Assembly (NCBI GenBank): GCA_965651695.1 | Contig: CBFGTI010000001.1 | Span: 68,507 to 132,506, forward strand | Length of the DNA stretch: 64,000 nt | DNA from: Imperialibacter sp965651695 | GTDB taxonomy: Bacteria > Bacteroidota > Bacteroidia > Cytophagales > Cyclobacteriaceae | Reading direction: 5' to 3' | In this document: positions 25,651-33,731 of the stretch, one piece after another | Layout: every line of letters begins with the position of its first letter | Position numbering within the stretch: position 1 is the first letter of the stretch | Notes under the pieces: model-generated | Database searches by the model: none | What the model saw: only the letters and a program-made list of their open reading frames with translations | Told to the model about the DNA's origin: nothing | Translations under genes and position numbers: made by a program

Positions 25651-28020
25651 TTATTCGTACCGCAAAGCCTCAGTTGGGTTGGCCCTGGCCACCTTTAGCG
25701 ACTGATAAAGCACAGTAAGAGCCGATCCCGTAATGGCAATAGCTGCCGCAGTAAGAAAAATGGAAATGCCAGGATTGATACGGTACGCAAAATTTTGAAG
25801 CCAAATGTTGAGCACGTATATGCCCAACGGTACTGCAATTAACACTCCCGCAGCCACCAGCGCATTGAACCGGCTTGTGAGCAGCCAGGCCAGCGAGCCG
25901 AGCGAAGCTCCAAGCACTTTACGAACACCTATCTCCTTGGTTCGCTCTTTGATGGTTAGTGACGCCAATCCAAACAATCCGGTAAAGGCGATTACAATCG
26001 CGAGTACCGAGCTAGCCCAAATAATGCGCTGCCAGTTCCTTTCCTTTTCGTAGGTTTCCTTATTAATATCAGCAACAAATCGAAAATCGAATGGCCGGTA
26101 GGGAAACTGCTTGTGCCAAAACGACTCCACCTTCCGAATGGCTTGCTGCTCCGCTCCCGGCTTTATCCGCAGGTTAACCTGGGTTACATCCATAGGCGGG
26201 AGCTGATGCCACATCATGGCGGGCATTTCCTGGTGCAGCGAGAGAAAATGGTAGTCGGCAACAACACCCACCACAGTAAGCTTGCTATTCCAGAAGGTGA
26301 TTTGCTCACCAACGGGGTTTTGCCAGCCCATCATTTTTACAAATGTCTGATTCACGATAATAGCGGCGGTGTCGGTAGCCATACTTCGCATAAAATTTCG
26401 GCCTTCCACCAGCGGTATCTGCATCGTTTCCATGTAGCCGTAGTCAGCTTTCGTGTGGTAGGTAGTGTATTGGTCATCGCCTTCATCAAATCTCGACCTG
26501 TTGGTGCCGGCATACACACCGCCGATGTTTACAAATTCAGGCTCCTGGCCCAGCTCGTTTTTCAGCACTTCCAGGTCCCGTTCCCAATCCTGTGCAGGAA
26601 TTTCAATGCGCATAAGGCTATCCTGGTTGTATCCTAAATCCTTGTCGAGCATAAAATTCACCTGGCTGCTGATGCCAATAGCTGTTATCATTAAAAAAAC
26701 CGCTATTGCAAACTGGAGCACAATCATGCTTCTGCCCAGCCACCCTCTGCCCGAAATTTTAAGCTTGCCTTTGAGCACCGTCACTGCTTCCATTCGGGAA
26801 AGCATGATCGAAGGATAAAAGCCTGCCAGTGCAGCGGTAAAAATGAGCAACAATGCGGCGAACACCAACAGTTCAATTTCAACTAATGGGTTTAAAGTCA
26901 AGTGCTTACCGGTTACCTCATTGAAAAATGGGAGTGAAAATTCGGCCACAATAAAGCCGATGAAAATAGCTACTGCGCAGAGCAGAAAAGCCTCGCCCAA
27001 AAACTGCTTTCTCAGCTGTCCGTTGCCAGCGCCTACCACCTTTCTAATACCAATCTCTTTGGAGCGGGGCAAAGAGCGCGCAAGCGAAAGATTGACAAAG
27101 TTGATACACGCAAGGATCAAAATAAAAACGCCGATACCTGCCAGCACATAAGCATATATCGGGTTACCGGAGGCTACTAAGCCATTGTAGGCGTTTATTG
27201 CAGGGTTAAGATGGATGTCAGCTAATGGCTGAAGATAAAGCGTCAGCCAAAAATTGTCTCCGTACCGTTCGTTGGTGCGGCGGATACTTTCCCCCGCATA
27301 TTTCTCAACCACCGGATCAAATTTAGCTTCCAGTTCGACCGGGTCTACTCCGGGATGCAACCTTACAAAGGTATTGATGTACATGTCGAGCCATCGCGAA
27401 GGGTCGTTGGTTCGCTCTGCAGCTGTAACATTTCTGACAATGCTGAATTTGATCGACGAATTTTCGGGGGCGTCTTCGGCTACGGCACTCACCATCAGGC
27501 TAATGAACTCGTCTCCCTGCTCCACCAGAATGGTGCGCCCAATGGGATTTTCGCTACCGAAGTATTTTTCTGCGGTAGTTCTGCTCAACACCACATTATT
27601 TTCATCGGCCAGGGCCTTCTCCGCATCACCTTTGAGGATTTCGAATGAAAACACCCGAAAAAAGTCGCGATCCACCAGCAGGCTTTGCTCGTTAAACGAT
27701 TGGTCGTTGATGCGGTAGAGATTATACCCGGTAGTAAGCCGGACCATGTGCATTATTTCGGGCAACTCCGCTGCCAGCGCCGGCCCCACAGGCGGTCCGG
27801 TAACCGCTTCTATTTTTGCACCGTCGTTTTCGGAGCACACAACCCTATAAATCGAATCGGCGTGCGAATGAAACCTGTCGTAGGTAAGCTCGTCTTTCAC
27901 GTACAGAAAAAGGAGAATGCAACATGCCATTCCGGCCGAAAGCCCGAGTATATTAATAGCAGAAATGGTTTTTTGCCGAAGTAGGTGGCGGAAGGCAATC
28001 TTGATGTAGTGACGAAGCAT
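25651..28020 (-). CDS. FtsX/MacB-type ABC transporter permease
   Basis: I start this 789-residue permease at MLRHYIKIAFRHLLRQKTISAINILGLSAG, the canonical N-terminus of this Bacteroidota family; an ATG 18 codons upstream gives an atypical extension. It has an N-terminal membrane helix, a MacB-like periplasmic core, three helices of a first FtsX domain (ILACINFVNLSLARSLPRSKEIGIRKVVGA), a second periplasmic core and a second FtsX domain (LFGLASLTIKERTKEIGVRKVLGAS). Such double permeases belong to exporters or mechanotransmission ABC systems for peptides or drugs. No ATPase gene is adjacent; it must be encoded elsewhere. Confidence 0.9.
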   Translation of the reverse strand: MLRHYIKIAFRHLLRQKTISAINILGLSAGMACCILLFLYVKDELTYDRFHSHADSIYRVVCSENDGAKIEAVTGPPVGPALAAELPEIMHMVRLTTGYNLYRINDQSFNEQSLLVDRDFFRVFSFEILKGDAEKALADENNVVLSRTTAEKYFGSENPIGRTILVEQGDEFISLMVSAVAEDAPENSSIKFSIVRNVTAAERTNDPSRWLDMYINTFVRLHPGVDPVELEAKFDPVVEKYAGESIRRTNERYGDNFWLTLYLQPLADIHLNPAINAYNGLVASGNPIYAYVLAGIGVFILILACINFVNLSLARSLPRSKEIGIRKVVGAGNGQLRKQFLGEAFLLCAVAIFIGFIVAEFSLPFFNEVTGKHLTLNPLVEIELLVFAALLLIFTAALAGFYPSIMLSRMEAVTVLKGKLKISGRGWLGRSMIVLQFAIAVFLMITAIGISSQVNFMLDKDLGYNQDSLMRIEIPAQDWERDLEVLKNELGQEPEFVNIGGVYAGTNRSRFDEGDDQYTTYHTKADYGYMETMQIPLVEGRNFMRSMATDTAAIIVNQTFVKMMGWQNPVGEQITFWNSKLTVVGVVADYHFLSLHQEMPAMMWHQLPPMDVTQVNLRIKPGAEQQAIRKVESFWHKQFPYRPFDFRFVADINKETYEKERNWQRIIWASSVLAIVIAFTGLFGLASLTIKERTKEIGVRKVLGASLGSLAWLLTSRFNALVAAGVLIAVPLGIYVLNIWLQNFAYRINPGISIFLTAAAIAITGSALTVLYQSLKVARANPTEALRYE

Positions 28021-28278
28021 AGGATTGATCTTAGGTTTTGTGTGCTTTTGGTAGTTGACTTCCACTGTTCTCATTCGCCTCTAATTGCTTCGCGGGGTTG
28101 TGCTGCCACTACCACCAAAGCACCTAGTTACAGTATTGTGTCAGACTTCAGTGTCTGGTATACCAATTCAATGCCAGTCATAAACAGCTGTTTTTCAGTA
28201 TATTACGAAATATTGCGCCTTCTGGTTTGCCCGAAACAAAACAGCTTTGTCCGAAATCGGTCGGTAAGAAAAATTACA
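28021..28278. other. Upstream region of the permease with repeated motif
   Basis: No gene is visible. TTTGCCCGAAA (28226-28236) and TTTGTCCGAAA (28246-28256) are direct repeats with a 20-base period. A hairpin CAGAC / GTCTG lies at 28142-28157. These are candidate operator elements for the FtsX-type permease. Confidence 0.4.
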
Positions 28279-28288
28279 ATAGTTACAC
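28279..28288. repeat. Left target-site duplication of the 95-bp element
   Basis: ATAGTTACAC here is repeated exactly at 28384-28393, on the other side of the inverted-repeat element. Confidence 0.85.
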
Positions 28289-28383
28289 CAATGTCGTTTG
28301 GTTAGAGATATATGATCCTCTCCCTTGCCCTCACTAGCCGTGCGCCTCCCAATAGGGACAATCGGCCTAACTAAACGACATTG
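28289..28383. mobile_element. 95-bp MITE-like element
   Basis: The element is bounded by terminal inverted repeats CAATGTCGTTTGGTTAG (28289-28305) and CTAACTAAACGACATTG (28367-28383), which match at 16 of 17 positions. It is flanked on both sides by the 10-bp duplication ATAGTTACAC. The 61-base interior has no ORF. This is the structure of a miniature inverted-repeat transposable element moved by a transposase in trans. A 10-bp duplication is compatible with IS4-type transposases, but no such gene is in the window, so the family is inferred. Confidence 0.85.
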
Positions 28384-28393
28384 ATAGTTACAC
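28384..28393. repeat. Right target-site duplication of the 95-bp element
   Basis: This is an exact copy of the 10-bp sequence at 28279-28288. Confidence 0.85.
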
Positions 28394-28455
28394 TGATAAT
28401 TGACGCGGCGGGCAGAAGGGCCGACAAAGGGAAAGAGAACTCGGATAAACGGCGG

Positions 28456-29346
28456 TCAGTTCTTATTAACAAAAACGACGTTACCCAAGGCCACGTCTAC
28501 GTTGAATTCTACAATATTTTCTGCATCGGGATGGTAGATGGCGTTCGTGAATACATTTTTGCGGATTTCCTTATAGCCGTCTGCCATTTTTACACTACAC
28601 AGCGGAGAATTGTGCAGGTAAATAATCACGGGAGTGTTCTCCATAGGCATCACAAGTTCGAGTTTTCCCGCTCCAACGCTGGCTTTTACTTTTGAGGAAT
28701 GAGTGGACCTGTCGCTGAAATCGAGTGTGGCCGAGCCAAAGCCTACTTCGGCTATTACCACTTTGGCATTGGTGAGGTTTACCCTATTGGCGGTGAGCGA
28801 CCCTAAGTCGACCTTCACAAAAAAAGTGTCCATTTGGATAAGATTACCTTTGCCATCGGCGTAGTCTACCATTACATCGGCACTTCCTGTGGTTATTTTT
28901 AGCTTCTCAACTGGTATACCTGACAAATCCACGTCGGCATTGCCAATACCGTAAGCCAATTGTAAACTATAAACCTTGTCTTCGGTTAAAAGTATCTTCC
29001 AATAGTTCTTTTCGTCCTTTTTCTGCTCACCAAAAATGCTCGAGGAAAGACTTTTGCTGATGCCGGAAGACTGGTAATTTTCAAGGTCCAGCTTTACGTG
29101 CTTTACGTTGTCTTTGATGAAGGTCTTGAAAGAAGGATTTATCGTAGAAAAATCGGGATTGCCGTAGATGTTGACAGGATGGCCGGATTTTACGGGGCGG
29201 ATAAAGCAAGACCCAGCAGTTGCACTCAGGCAAAAATCTACCCGTTGAAAGGTAGAATCGTTGCTCACAGAGTAAAACTTCTTTAACTGACTAAATGCCG
29301 AAAAACTTGCTAAAAGGCCAACGCCTAATAAAATCAATCTCCGCAT
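28456..29346 (-). CDS. Exported beta-helix-like adhesin-domain protein (DUF4097-like)
   Basis: The 296-residue protein begins with a signal peptide (MRRLILLGVGLLASFSAFSQ). The C-terminal two thirds consist of short beta repeats with Gly/Asn turns (LQLAYGIGNADVDLSGIPVEKLKITTGSADVMVDYADG, VVIAEVGFGSATLDFSD, VKASVGAGKLELVMP), like the putative adhesin / DUF4097 domain found in envelope-stress proteins. This suggests a periplasmic or surface protein. Function is not known. It stands alone between dnaJ and the mini-element. Confidence 0.75.
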   Translation of the reverse strand: MRRLILLGVGLLASFSAFSQLKKFYSVSNDSTFQRVDFCLSATAGSCFIRPVKSGHPVNIYGNPDFSTINPSFKTFIKDNVKHVKLDLENYQSSGISKSLSSSIFGEQKKDEKNYWKILLTEDKVYSLQLAYGIGNADVDLSGIPVEKLKITTGSADVMVDYADGKGNLIQMDTFFVKVDLGSLTANRVNLTNAKVVIAEVGFGSATLDFSDRSTHSSKVKASVGAGKLELVMPMENTPVIIYLHNSPLCSVKMADGYKEIRKNVFTNAIYHPDAENIVEFNVDVALGNVVFVNKN

Positions 29347-29447
29347 ACATCCCTTCTACGTGATCAAGCTGAGAGAGTTGCGGAAATTGAAGAAATTTAC
29401 TTCAAGCCGCAATTCCCTCCGGCAAAACAAGGGTCTTAATAGTATTT

Positions 29448-30563
29448 TTAAAAGAATTCCTTCATTTTATCGAAGAACCCTTTTTCAGACTTGCCTGGGT
29501 TGGGGTTGAAGTTTTCTGAATCCCTCAACTGCTCTAGCAGTTCGCGCTCCTCTTTGGTCAGGGTTTTGGGCGTCCAAACGTTTACATGTATGAGCTGGTC
29601 GCCACGGCCGTAGCCGTTGAGATCGGGTATGCCCTTGCTGCGGAGCCGCAACAGTTTGCCGCTTTGCGTTCCGGCGTCAATCTTGATCTTCACGTTGCCG
29701 TCGATGGTTGGCACTTCTACCGATGTGCCGAGGGCTGCATCGGCAAAGTTGAGGTACAGGTCGAAAATCACATTATTTCCATCGCGCTTTAACAGGTCGT
29801 CTTCAACTTCTTCGATCACAATGAGCAGGTCGCCGGGCGTTCCCCCCCCCGGGGCCATGTTTCCTTTACCACCCATCGAAAGCTGCATACCATCCGAAAC
29901 ACCGGCCGGTATCTTTATCGGAATTATTTCCTCCTGGGGCTGCAATCCAGAGCTGTCGACACCGGGAGGCCGCTTGTCTACCCGCTGGCCAGCTCCACCG
30001 CATGCGTGGCAGGTGCTTGAAGAGACCATCTGGCCCAGCATAGTGTTCACCACCTTTCGCACCTGCCCCGAGCCTCCACAGGTAGCGCATGTTGTGAAAG
30101 TAACGCCGGGGGCCGTTACCAGGCGGGTCACTTTTATTTTTTTCTCTACGCCATTTGCAATTTCGGCCAGTGTAAGCCGGAGCTTAATACGAAGGTTGGA
30201 GCCTTTGCGTACCCTCGAACGCTGCCCTCCGCCGAAAAAGCTTTCGAACGGGCTACCACCTCCGAAAATATCGCCAAACTGTTCAAATATGTCGTCCATC
30301 GACATACCACCACCACCGAAGCCGCCTCCGGCTGCACCCCCTACGCCCTGGTGACCGAAACGATCGTAGCGCTGCCGCTTTTCAGGGTTGCTTAAAACTT
30401 CGTAGGCCTCCGCGGCTTCCTTAAATTTTTCTTCTGCAGATGGGTCGTTGGGATTCTTATCCGGATGGAATTTTATGGCCGTCTTTCTGTAGGCTTTTTT
30501 AATGTCTTCCTGGGAAGCGTTCTTTTCAACCCCTAATACTTCGTAATAATCTCTTTTTGCCAT
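29448..30563 (-). CDS. dnaJ: DnaJ chaperone lacking zinc site I
   Basis: This 371-residue Hsp40 has a J domain with HPD at residues 33-35, a Gly/Phe-rich linker (about 72-113), a reduced zinc region and the two beta-barrel substrate domains. It stimulates DnaK ATPase and delivers unfolded clients. Of the four CxxCxGxG motifs of canonical DnaJ only the second (Cys159, Cys162) and third (Cys185, Cys188) are present. The positions of the first (KVTRLVTAPG) and fourth (KRPPGVDSSG) have no cysteine. Motifs 1 and 4 together form zinc site I, so that whole site is missing. It follows grpE by 7 bases. Confidence 0.97.
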   Translation of the reverse strand: MAKRDYYEVLGVEKNASQEDIKKAYRKTAIKFHPDKNPNDPSAEEKFKEAAEAYEVLSNPEKRQRYDRFGHQGVGGAAGGGFGGGGMSMDDIFEQFGDIFGGGSPFESFFGGGQRSRVRKGSNLRIKLRLTLAEIANGVEKKIKVTRLVTAPGVTFTTCATCGGSGQVRKVVNTMLGQMVSSSTCHACGGAGQRVDKRPPGVDSSGLQPQEEIIPIKIPAGVSDGMQLSMGGKGNMAPGGGTPGDLLIVIEEVEDDLLKRDGNNVIFDLYLNFADAALGTSVEVPTIDGNVKIKIDAGTQSGKLLRLRSKGIPDLNGYGRGDQLIHVNVWTPKTLTKEERELLEQLRDSENFNPNPGKSEKGFFDKMKEFF

Positions 30564-30570
30564 ATTTTAA

Positions 30571-31173
30571 CTATGCGCCGGTAACAACTTTAGCAAAACG
30601 AATTACCTTATCGCCAAGCAGGTACCCTTTTTCAATTACATCTACTACTTTGCCTTTCAGGCTTTCGTCGGGAGCGGGAAACTGCGTCACCGCTTCATGA
30701 AATTCAGGGTTAAAATCGCTCCCTTTTTCCACTTCCATTGCCTTCACTCCCTTTTGCTCAAGCGTTTTTGTCAATTTATTGTAGATCAAATCTACCCCCT
30801 CCTTCACAGAAGGGTTCACCTCCTGCGAGTCAATGGATTTTTTTGCTCTTTCGAAGTCGTCGATAACAGGCAGCAGCGCGGTAAGTACTTCTTCGCCGGC
30901 AGTTTTTATAAGCTCAATACGTTCTTTGGCAGTTCTGCGACGAAAATTTTCGAACTCCGAATACAGACGTAGATATTTATCCTTCGATTCGTCGAGATCT
31001 CTTTTTAAAGAAGCTACCTCATCTTCTGCGGCTTCCGTGGGGGCAGTATTTTCCACGTCTTCCCCGTCTAGCAGTTCCTGGTCGACCTGTGCACTCGTTT
31101 CCGCTCCTTTTTCACCATTTTCCTGGCTGTTCTTCAAAGTGTCTTTATTTTCTTCTGCTTTATTTTTCGCCAT
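30571..31173 (-). CDS. grpE: GrpE nucleotide-exchange factor
   Basis: The 200-residue co-chaperone releases ADP from DnaK. The first 60 residues are acidic and disordered. A long helix (about 65-110, KRDLDESKDKYLRLYSEFENFRRRTAKERIEL) gives the dimer stalk, and the C-terminal beta domain has the family signature DPEFHEAV in the form NPEFHEAVTQFPAPDESLKGKVVDVIEKGYLLGDKVIRFAKVVV-like. grpE and dnaJ form one operon (7-base gap). dnaK is not in the window. Direct repeats upstream may be regulatory. Confidence 0.96.
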   Translation of the reverse strand: MAKNKAEENKDTLKNSQENGEKGAETSAQVDQELLDGEDVENTAPTEAAEDEVASLKRDLDESKDKYLRLYSEFENFRRRTAKERIELIKTAGEEVLTALLPVIDDFERAKKSIDSQEVNPSVKEGVDLIYNKLTKTLEQKGVKAMEVEKGSDFNPEFHEAVTQFPAPDESLKGKVVDVIEKGYLLGDKVIRFAKVVTGA

Positions 31174-31237
31174 TTCAAGAAACTTTAATTCTGCTCTGCT
31201 TTTGTCAATTATTTTGCCAAATGCCTCCGTACTGACA

Positions 31238-31259
31238 AGTTGACACCTGAGTTGACACC
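31238..31259. repeat. Direct repeat upstream of grpE
   Basis: AGTTGACACC occurs twice with a 12-base period (31238-31247 and 31250-31259), 65-86 bases upstream of the grpE start. A related TGACA lies just outside. It does not resemble the CIRCE heat-shock operator. Confidence 0.6.
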
Positions 31260-31279
31260 GTTGCCGTTTAGTCGCGACT

Positions 31280-32269
31280 TTACCCGTTGATGGTTTGCCA
31301 AATAAGGTCTTTTAGCTGCGGAATACCCTGTTGCGTCACGCTGGAAATAAAAAGCGAAGGCACACCCGGCGGCAATTCCTTTTTCATCTCTTCCAGCAGT
31401 TCTTCATCCAGCATGTCAGACTTACTTATGGCCAGTATTCTTTGCTTGTCGAGTAGCTCCGGATTAAATTTCCTCAGCTCATTCAATAAAATATTATACT
31501 CTTTCACGATGTCGGCCGTATCGGCCGGAACAAGGAAAAGTAATATTGAATTGCGTTCTATGTGCCTCAAAAAGCGAAGGCCCAGCCCTCTGCCCTCTGC
31601 TGCCCCCTCAATAATGCCCGGAATGTCGGCTACGACAAATGATTTGTAGTCGTGATATTTGACGACCCCCAGATTGGGCGTGAGTGTTGTGAAGGGATAG
31701 TCGGCAATTTCGGGCCTGGCGGCAGAAATTGCCGAAAGCAGCGTAGACTTACCGGCGTTGGGGAATCCCACCAGCCCGACATCAGCCAAAAGCTTCAGCT
31801 CAAGGATAACCCAACCTTCTTCGCCGGGCCTGCCAGGCTGGGCATAGGTTGGCACCTGGTTGGTGGGAGATTTGAAGTGGTCGTTGCCCAACCCGCCCAT
31901 GCCTCCTCTCTTCAGTACTTCCTGCTGGCCTTCATTTACAATTTCCAGCAGTTTCTCCCCGGTTTCAGCGTCTCTTGCAACTGTTCCCAGCGGTACGTCC
32001 AGTATTATATCTTTACCCTGTGCGCCTGTACGTCTTCCCCCTTCACCATTTACGCCGTCCTGGGCAATTACGTGTTTCTTGTATTTAAGGTGTAGCAGCG
32101 TCCATAGTTGCGGGTTGCCACGCAGAATAATGTGGCCTCCGCGGCCACCATCTCCACCATCCGGACCACCGCGGTCCACATACTTTTCGTGCCTGAAATG
32201 TACTGAGCCAGCACCACCATTGCCCGACCGGCAGTTAATTTTTACGTAGTCAATAAAATTCTCAGTCAT
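31280..32269 (-). CDS. obgE: Obg-family ribosome-assembly GTPase
   Basis: I start this 329-residue protein at MTENFIDYVKINCRSGNGG, the normal N-terminus of Obg, and not at an upstream ATG that would add 33 unlikely residues. The glycine-rich Obg fold (RGGPDGGDGGRGGHIILRGN) is followed by a GTPase domain: G1 GFPNAGKSTLL, G3 DIPGIIEGAAEGRGLG, G4 AISKSD. It acts in 50S subunit maturation and growth control. The C-terminal OCT domain of some orthologues is absent, as usual in Bacteroidota. Gene order hpt-adk-obgE is typical of the phylum. Confidence 0.97.
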   Translation of the reverse strand: MTENFIDYVKINCRSGNGGAGSVHFRHEKYVDRGGPDGGDGGRGGHIILRGNPQLWTLLHLKYKKHVIAQDGVNGEGGRRTGAQGKDIILDVPLGTVARDAETGEKLLEIVNEGQQEVLKRGGMGGLGNDHFKSPTNQVPTYAQPGRPGEEGWVILELKLLADVGLVGFPNAGKSTLLSAISAARPEIADYPFTTLTPNLGVVKYHDYKSFVVADIPGIIEGAAEGRGLGLRFLRHIERNSILLFLVPADTADIVKEYNILLNELRKFNPELLDKQRILAISKSDMLDEELLEEMKKELPPGVPSLFISSVTQQGIPQLKDLIWQTING

Positions 32270-32397
32270 CTCAAAATGCGGATTGATTATCTCTCCCTGG
32301 CATGCACCAACGTCGTTAGCCTGGCCAAACAGACAGAAAAATGCGTGATATAATACCGTTAAGGACAACCCGTTCCGGCCAATCCGGGGTGGTGTTA

Positions 32398-32973
32398 TCA
32401 GGTAAGGGAGTCAATTATTCCGCAAATATCAGCAAATATTTGGTTTATTTCGCCCACGCCTTTTACCGCATAGTATTTGCTCTGGCTTTTGTAGTAGTTG
32501 GCCACAGGCAGGGTCTCATCCTGGTACACTTTGATGCGGTTCGTTATTTTGGCTTCATCCTGGTCATCAACCCGCCCCGAGGTCTTTCCTCGCTCGGCTA
32601 TGCGCACCCGCAATTCTTCTTCAGGAACCTCCAGGGCAATCATACCTTTAATTGGAGCCCCTTTGGCATTTAGCAACTCATCAAGTGCTTCAGCTTGCTT
32701 TACCGTCCGGGGGAATCCGTCGAAGATAAATCCCGGGGTACCAGCCGAGGATTTTATTTTCTCATCTACCATCCCTATCACAACCTTGTCGGGCACAAGA
32801 TTGCCCTCATCCATATACTTTTGAGCCAGCCGGCCGAGCTCGGTGCCTTCGGTCAAATGTTTGCGAAACAAATCGCCGGTAGAAATATGGGAGAGCTTAT
32901 ATTTTGCAATAATTTTTTCACTCTGAGTACCTTTTCCCGCACCGGGAGGGCCAAATAATACTATGTTAAGCAT
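32398..32973 (-). CDS. adk: Adenylate kinase
   Basis: The 191-residue enzyme interconverts ATP+AMP and 2 ADP. It has the P loop GPPGAGKGTQS, STGDLFRKHL, FDGFPRTVKQAEAL, and SGRVDDQDEAKITNRI with the catalytic arginines. The LID segment is short (a single RxxxSGRxDD turn), as in short-type adenylate kinases, and has no zinc cysteines. The start was placed at MLNIVLFGPPGAGKG; an ATG five codons upstream (MNQKQ) is equally possible because neither has a ribosome-binding site. Confidence 0.97.
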   Translation of the reverse strand: MLNIVLFGPPGAGKGTQSEKIIAKYKLSHISTGDLFRKHLTEGTELGRLAQKYMDEGNLVPDKVVIGMVDEKIKSSAGTPGFIFDGFPRTVKQAEALDELLNAKGAPIKGMIALEVPEEELRVRIAERGKTSGRVDDQDEAKITNRIKVYQDETLPVANYYKSQSKYYAVKGVGEINQIFADICGIIDSLT

Positions 32974-33151
32974 TTGTTTTTGGTTCATATAAATAAATAG
33001 AGGGTTTTGCCGTAAAAAAAGAACCCGTTCAGGATCTTTGCTTCCTTAGTATGGCTGGCCTTCACCTTTTTTTTGGAAGGTCAAAAATCTAAAATACTTC
33101 TGAAAAAAAGAATTACAAAATCGAGATAGAACGAAAGCGCTGCAAGCACTT

Positions 33152-33676
33152 TCAACTTACCTGGTAGATGTCTGGCAAATGCCGTCCTTTTTCGTCATAG
33201 TCCAACCCGTAGCCAACTACGAATTTGTTTGGTATAGAAAACCCCACGTAGTCTAGCGGGTACTTGTTTTTAAACACATCTTCCTTAACAAGCAGGGTAC
33301 AAATTCGCACGGAAGCCGGAAGTTGCTCCTCGACCATGTTCACAAGTTCTTTCATTGTAAGGCCCGTGTCTACGATGTCCTCCACTATCAGCACATCTTT
33401 GTTTTTCAGGTCGTGCATTAGCCCGATGAGTGTTTGCACCCTACCGCTGGAACTCGTGCCCTTGTACGATTTGAGCTTTACAAATGAAACTTCCGGCTCT
33501 GCATTGAGCTTTCTTATGAGATCTCCCGCAAAAATGAATGCGCCATTTAATACTACCAGGGCGACCAACTGTTTGCCTCTGTAATCGCGGTTAATTTCAT
33601 CAGCAAGCGCATCAACACGATGGGCTATCCGGGCACTGTCGATTAAAATCTGAAATTCCTTGTCGTTAACAGTCAT
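33152..33676 (-). CDS. hpt: Hypoxanthine phosphoribosyltransferase
   Basis: The 174-residue purine salvage enzyme makes IMP (and possibly GMP) from PRPP. The PRPP-binding motif VLIVEDIVDTGLTM, the flexible loop FVKLKSYKGTSSSGRVQ, and LDYVGFSIPNKFVVGYGLDYDEKGRHLPDIYQV are all clear. It is the first gene of a hpt-adk-obgE run. A hairpin GAAAGTGC / GCGCTTTC overlaps its stop codon (33133-33153 region) but lacks a T tract. Confidence 0.96.
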   Translation of the reverse strand: MTVNDKEFQILIDSARIAHRVDALADEINRDYRGKQLVALVVLNGAFIFAGDLIRKLNAEPEVSFVKLKSYKGTSSSGRVQTLIGLMHDLKNKDVLIVEDIVDTGLTMKELVNMVEEQLPASVRICTLLVKEDVFKNKYPLDYVGFSIPNKFVVGYGLDYDEKGRHLPDIYQVS

Positions 33677-33731
33677 AATACAAGTTAATCGTCAAAAAAG
33701 TATAAAGGAAAAAACCGCCGTCGTGGTTCGG

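Noticed and set aside
28130..28200. Sigma-54 type promoter upstream of the FtsX-type permease
   Set aside because: A TGGCA-like start occurs, but the spacing to a TTGC-like -12 element is off by one and the -12 GC is missing.
33133..33153. Hairpin GAAAGTGC/GCGCTTTC at the hpt stop as a terminator
   Set aside because: It overlaps the stop codon and lacks a T tract, so it does not meet the usual pattern.
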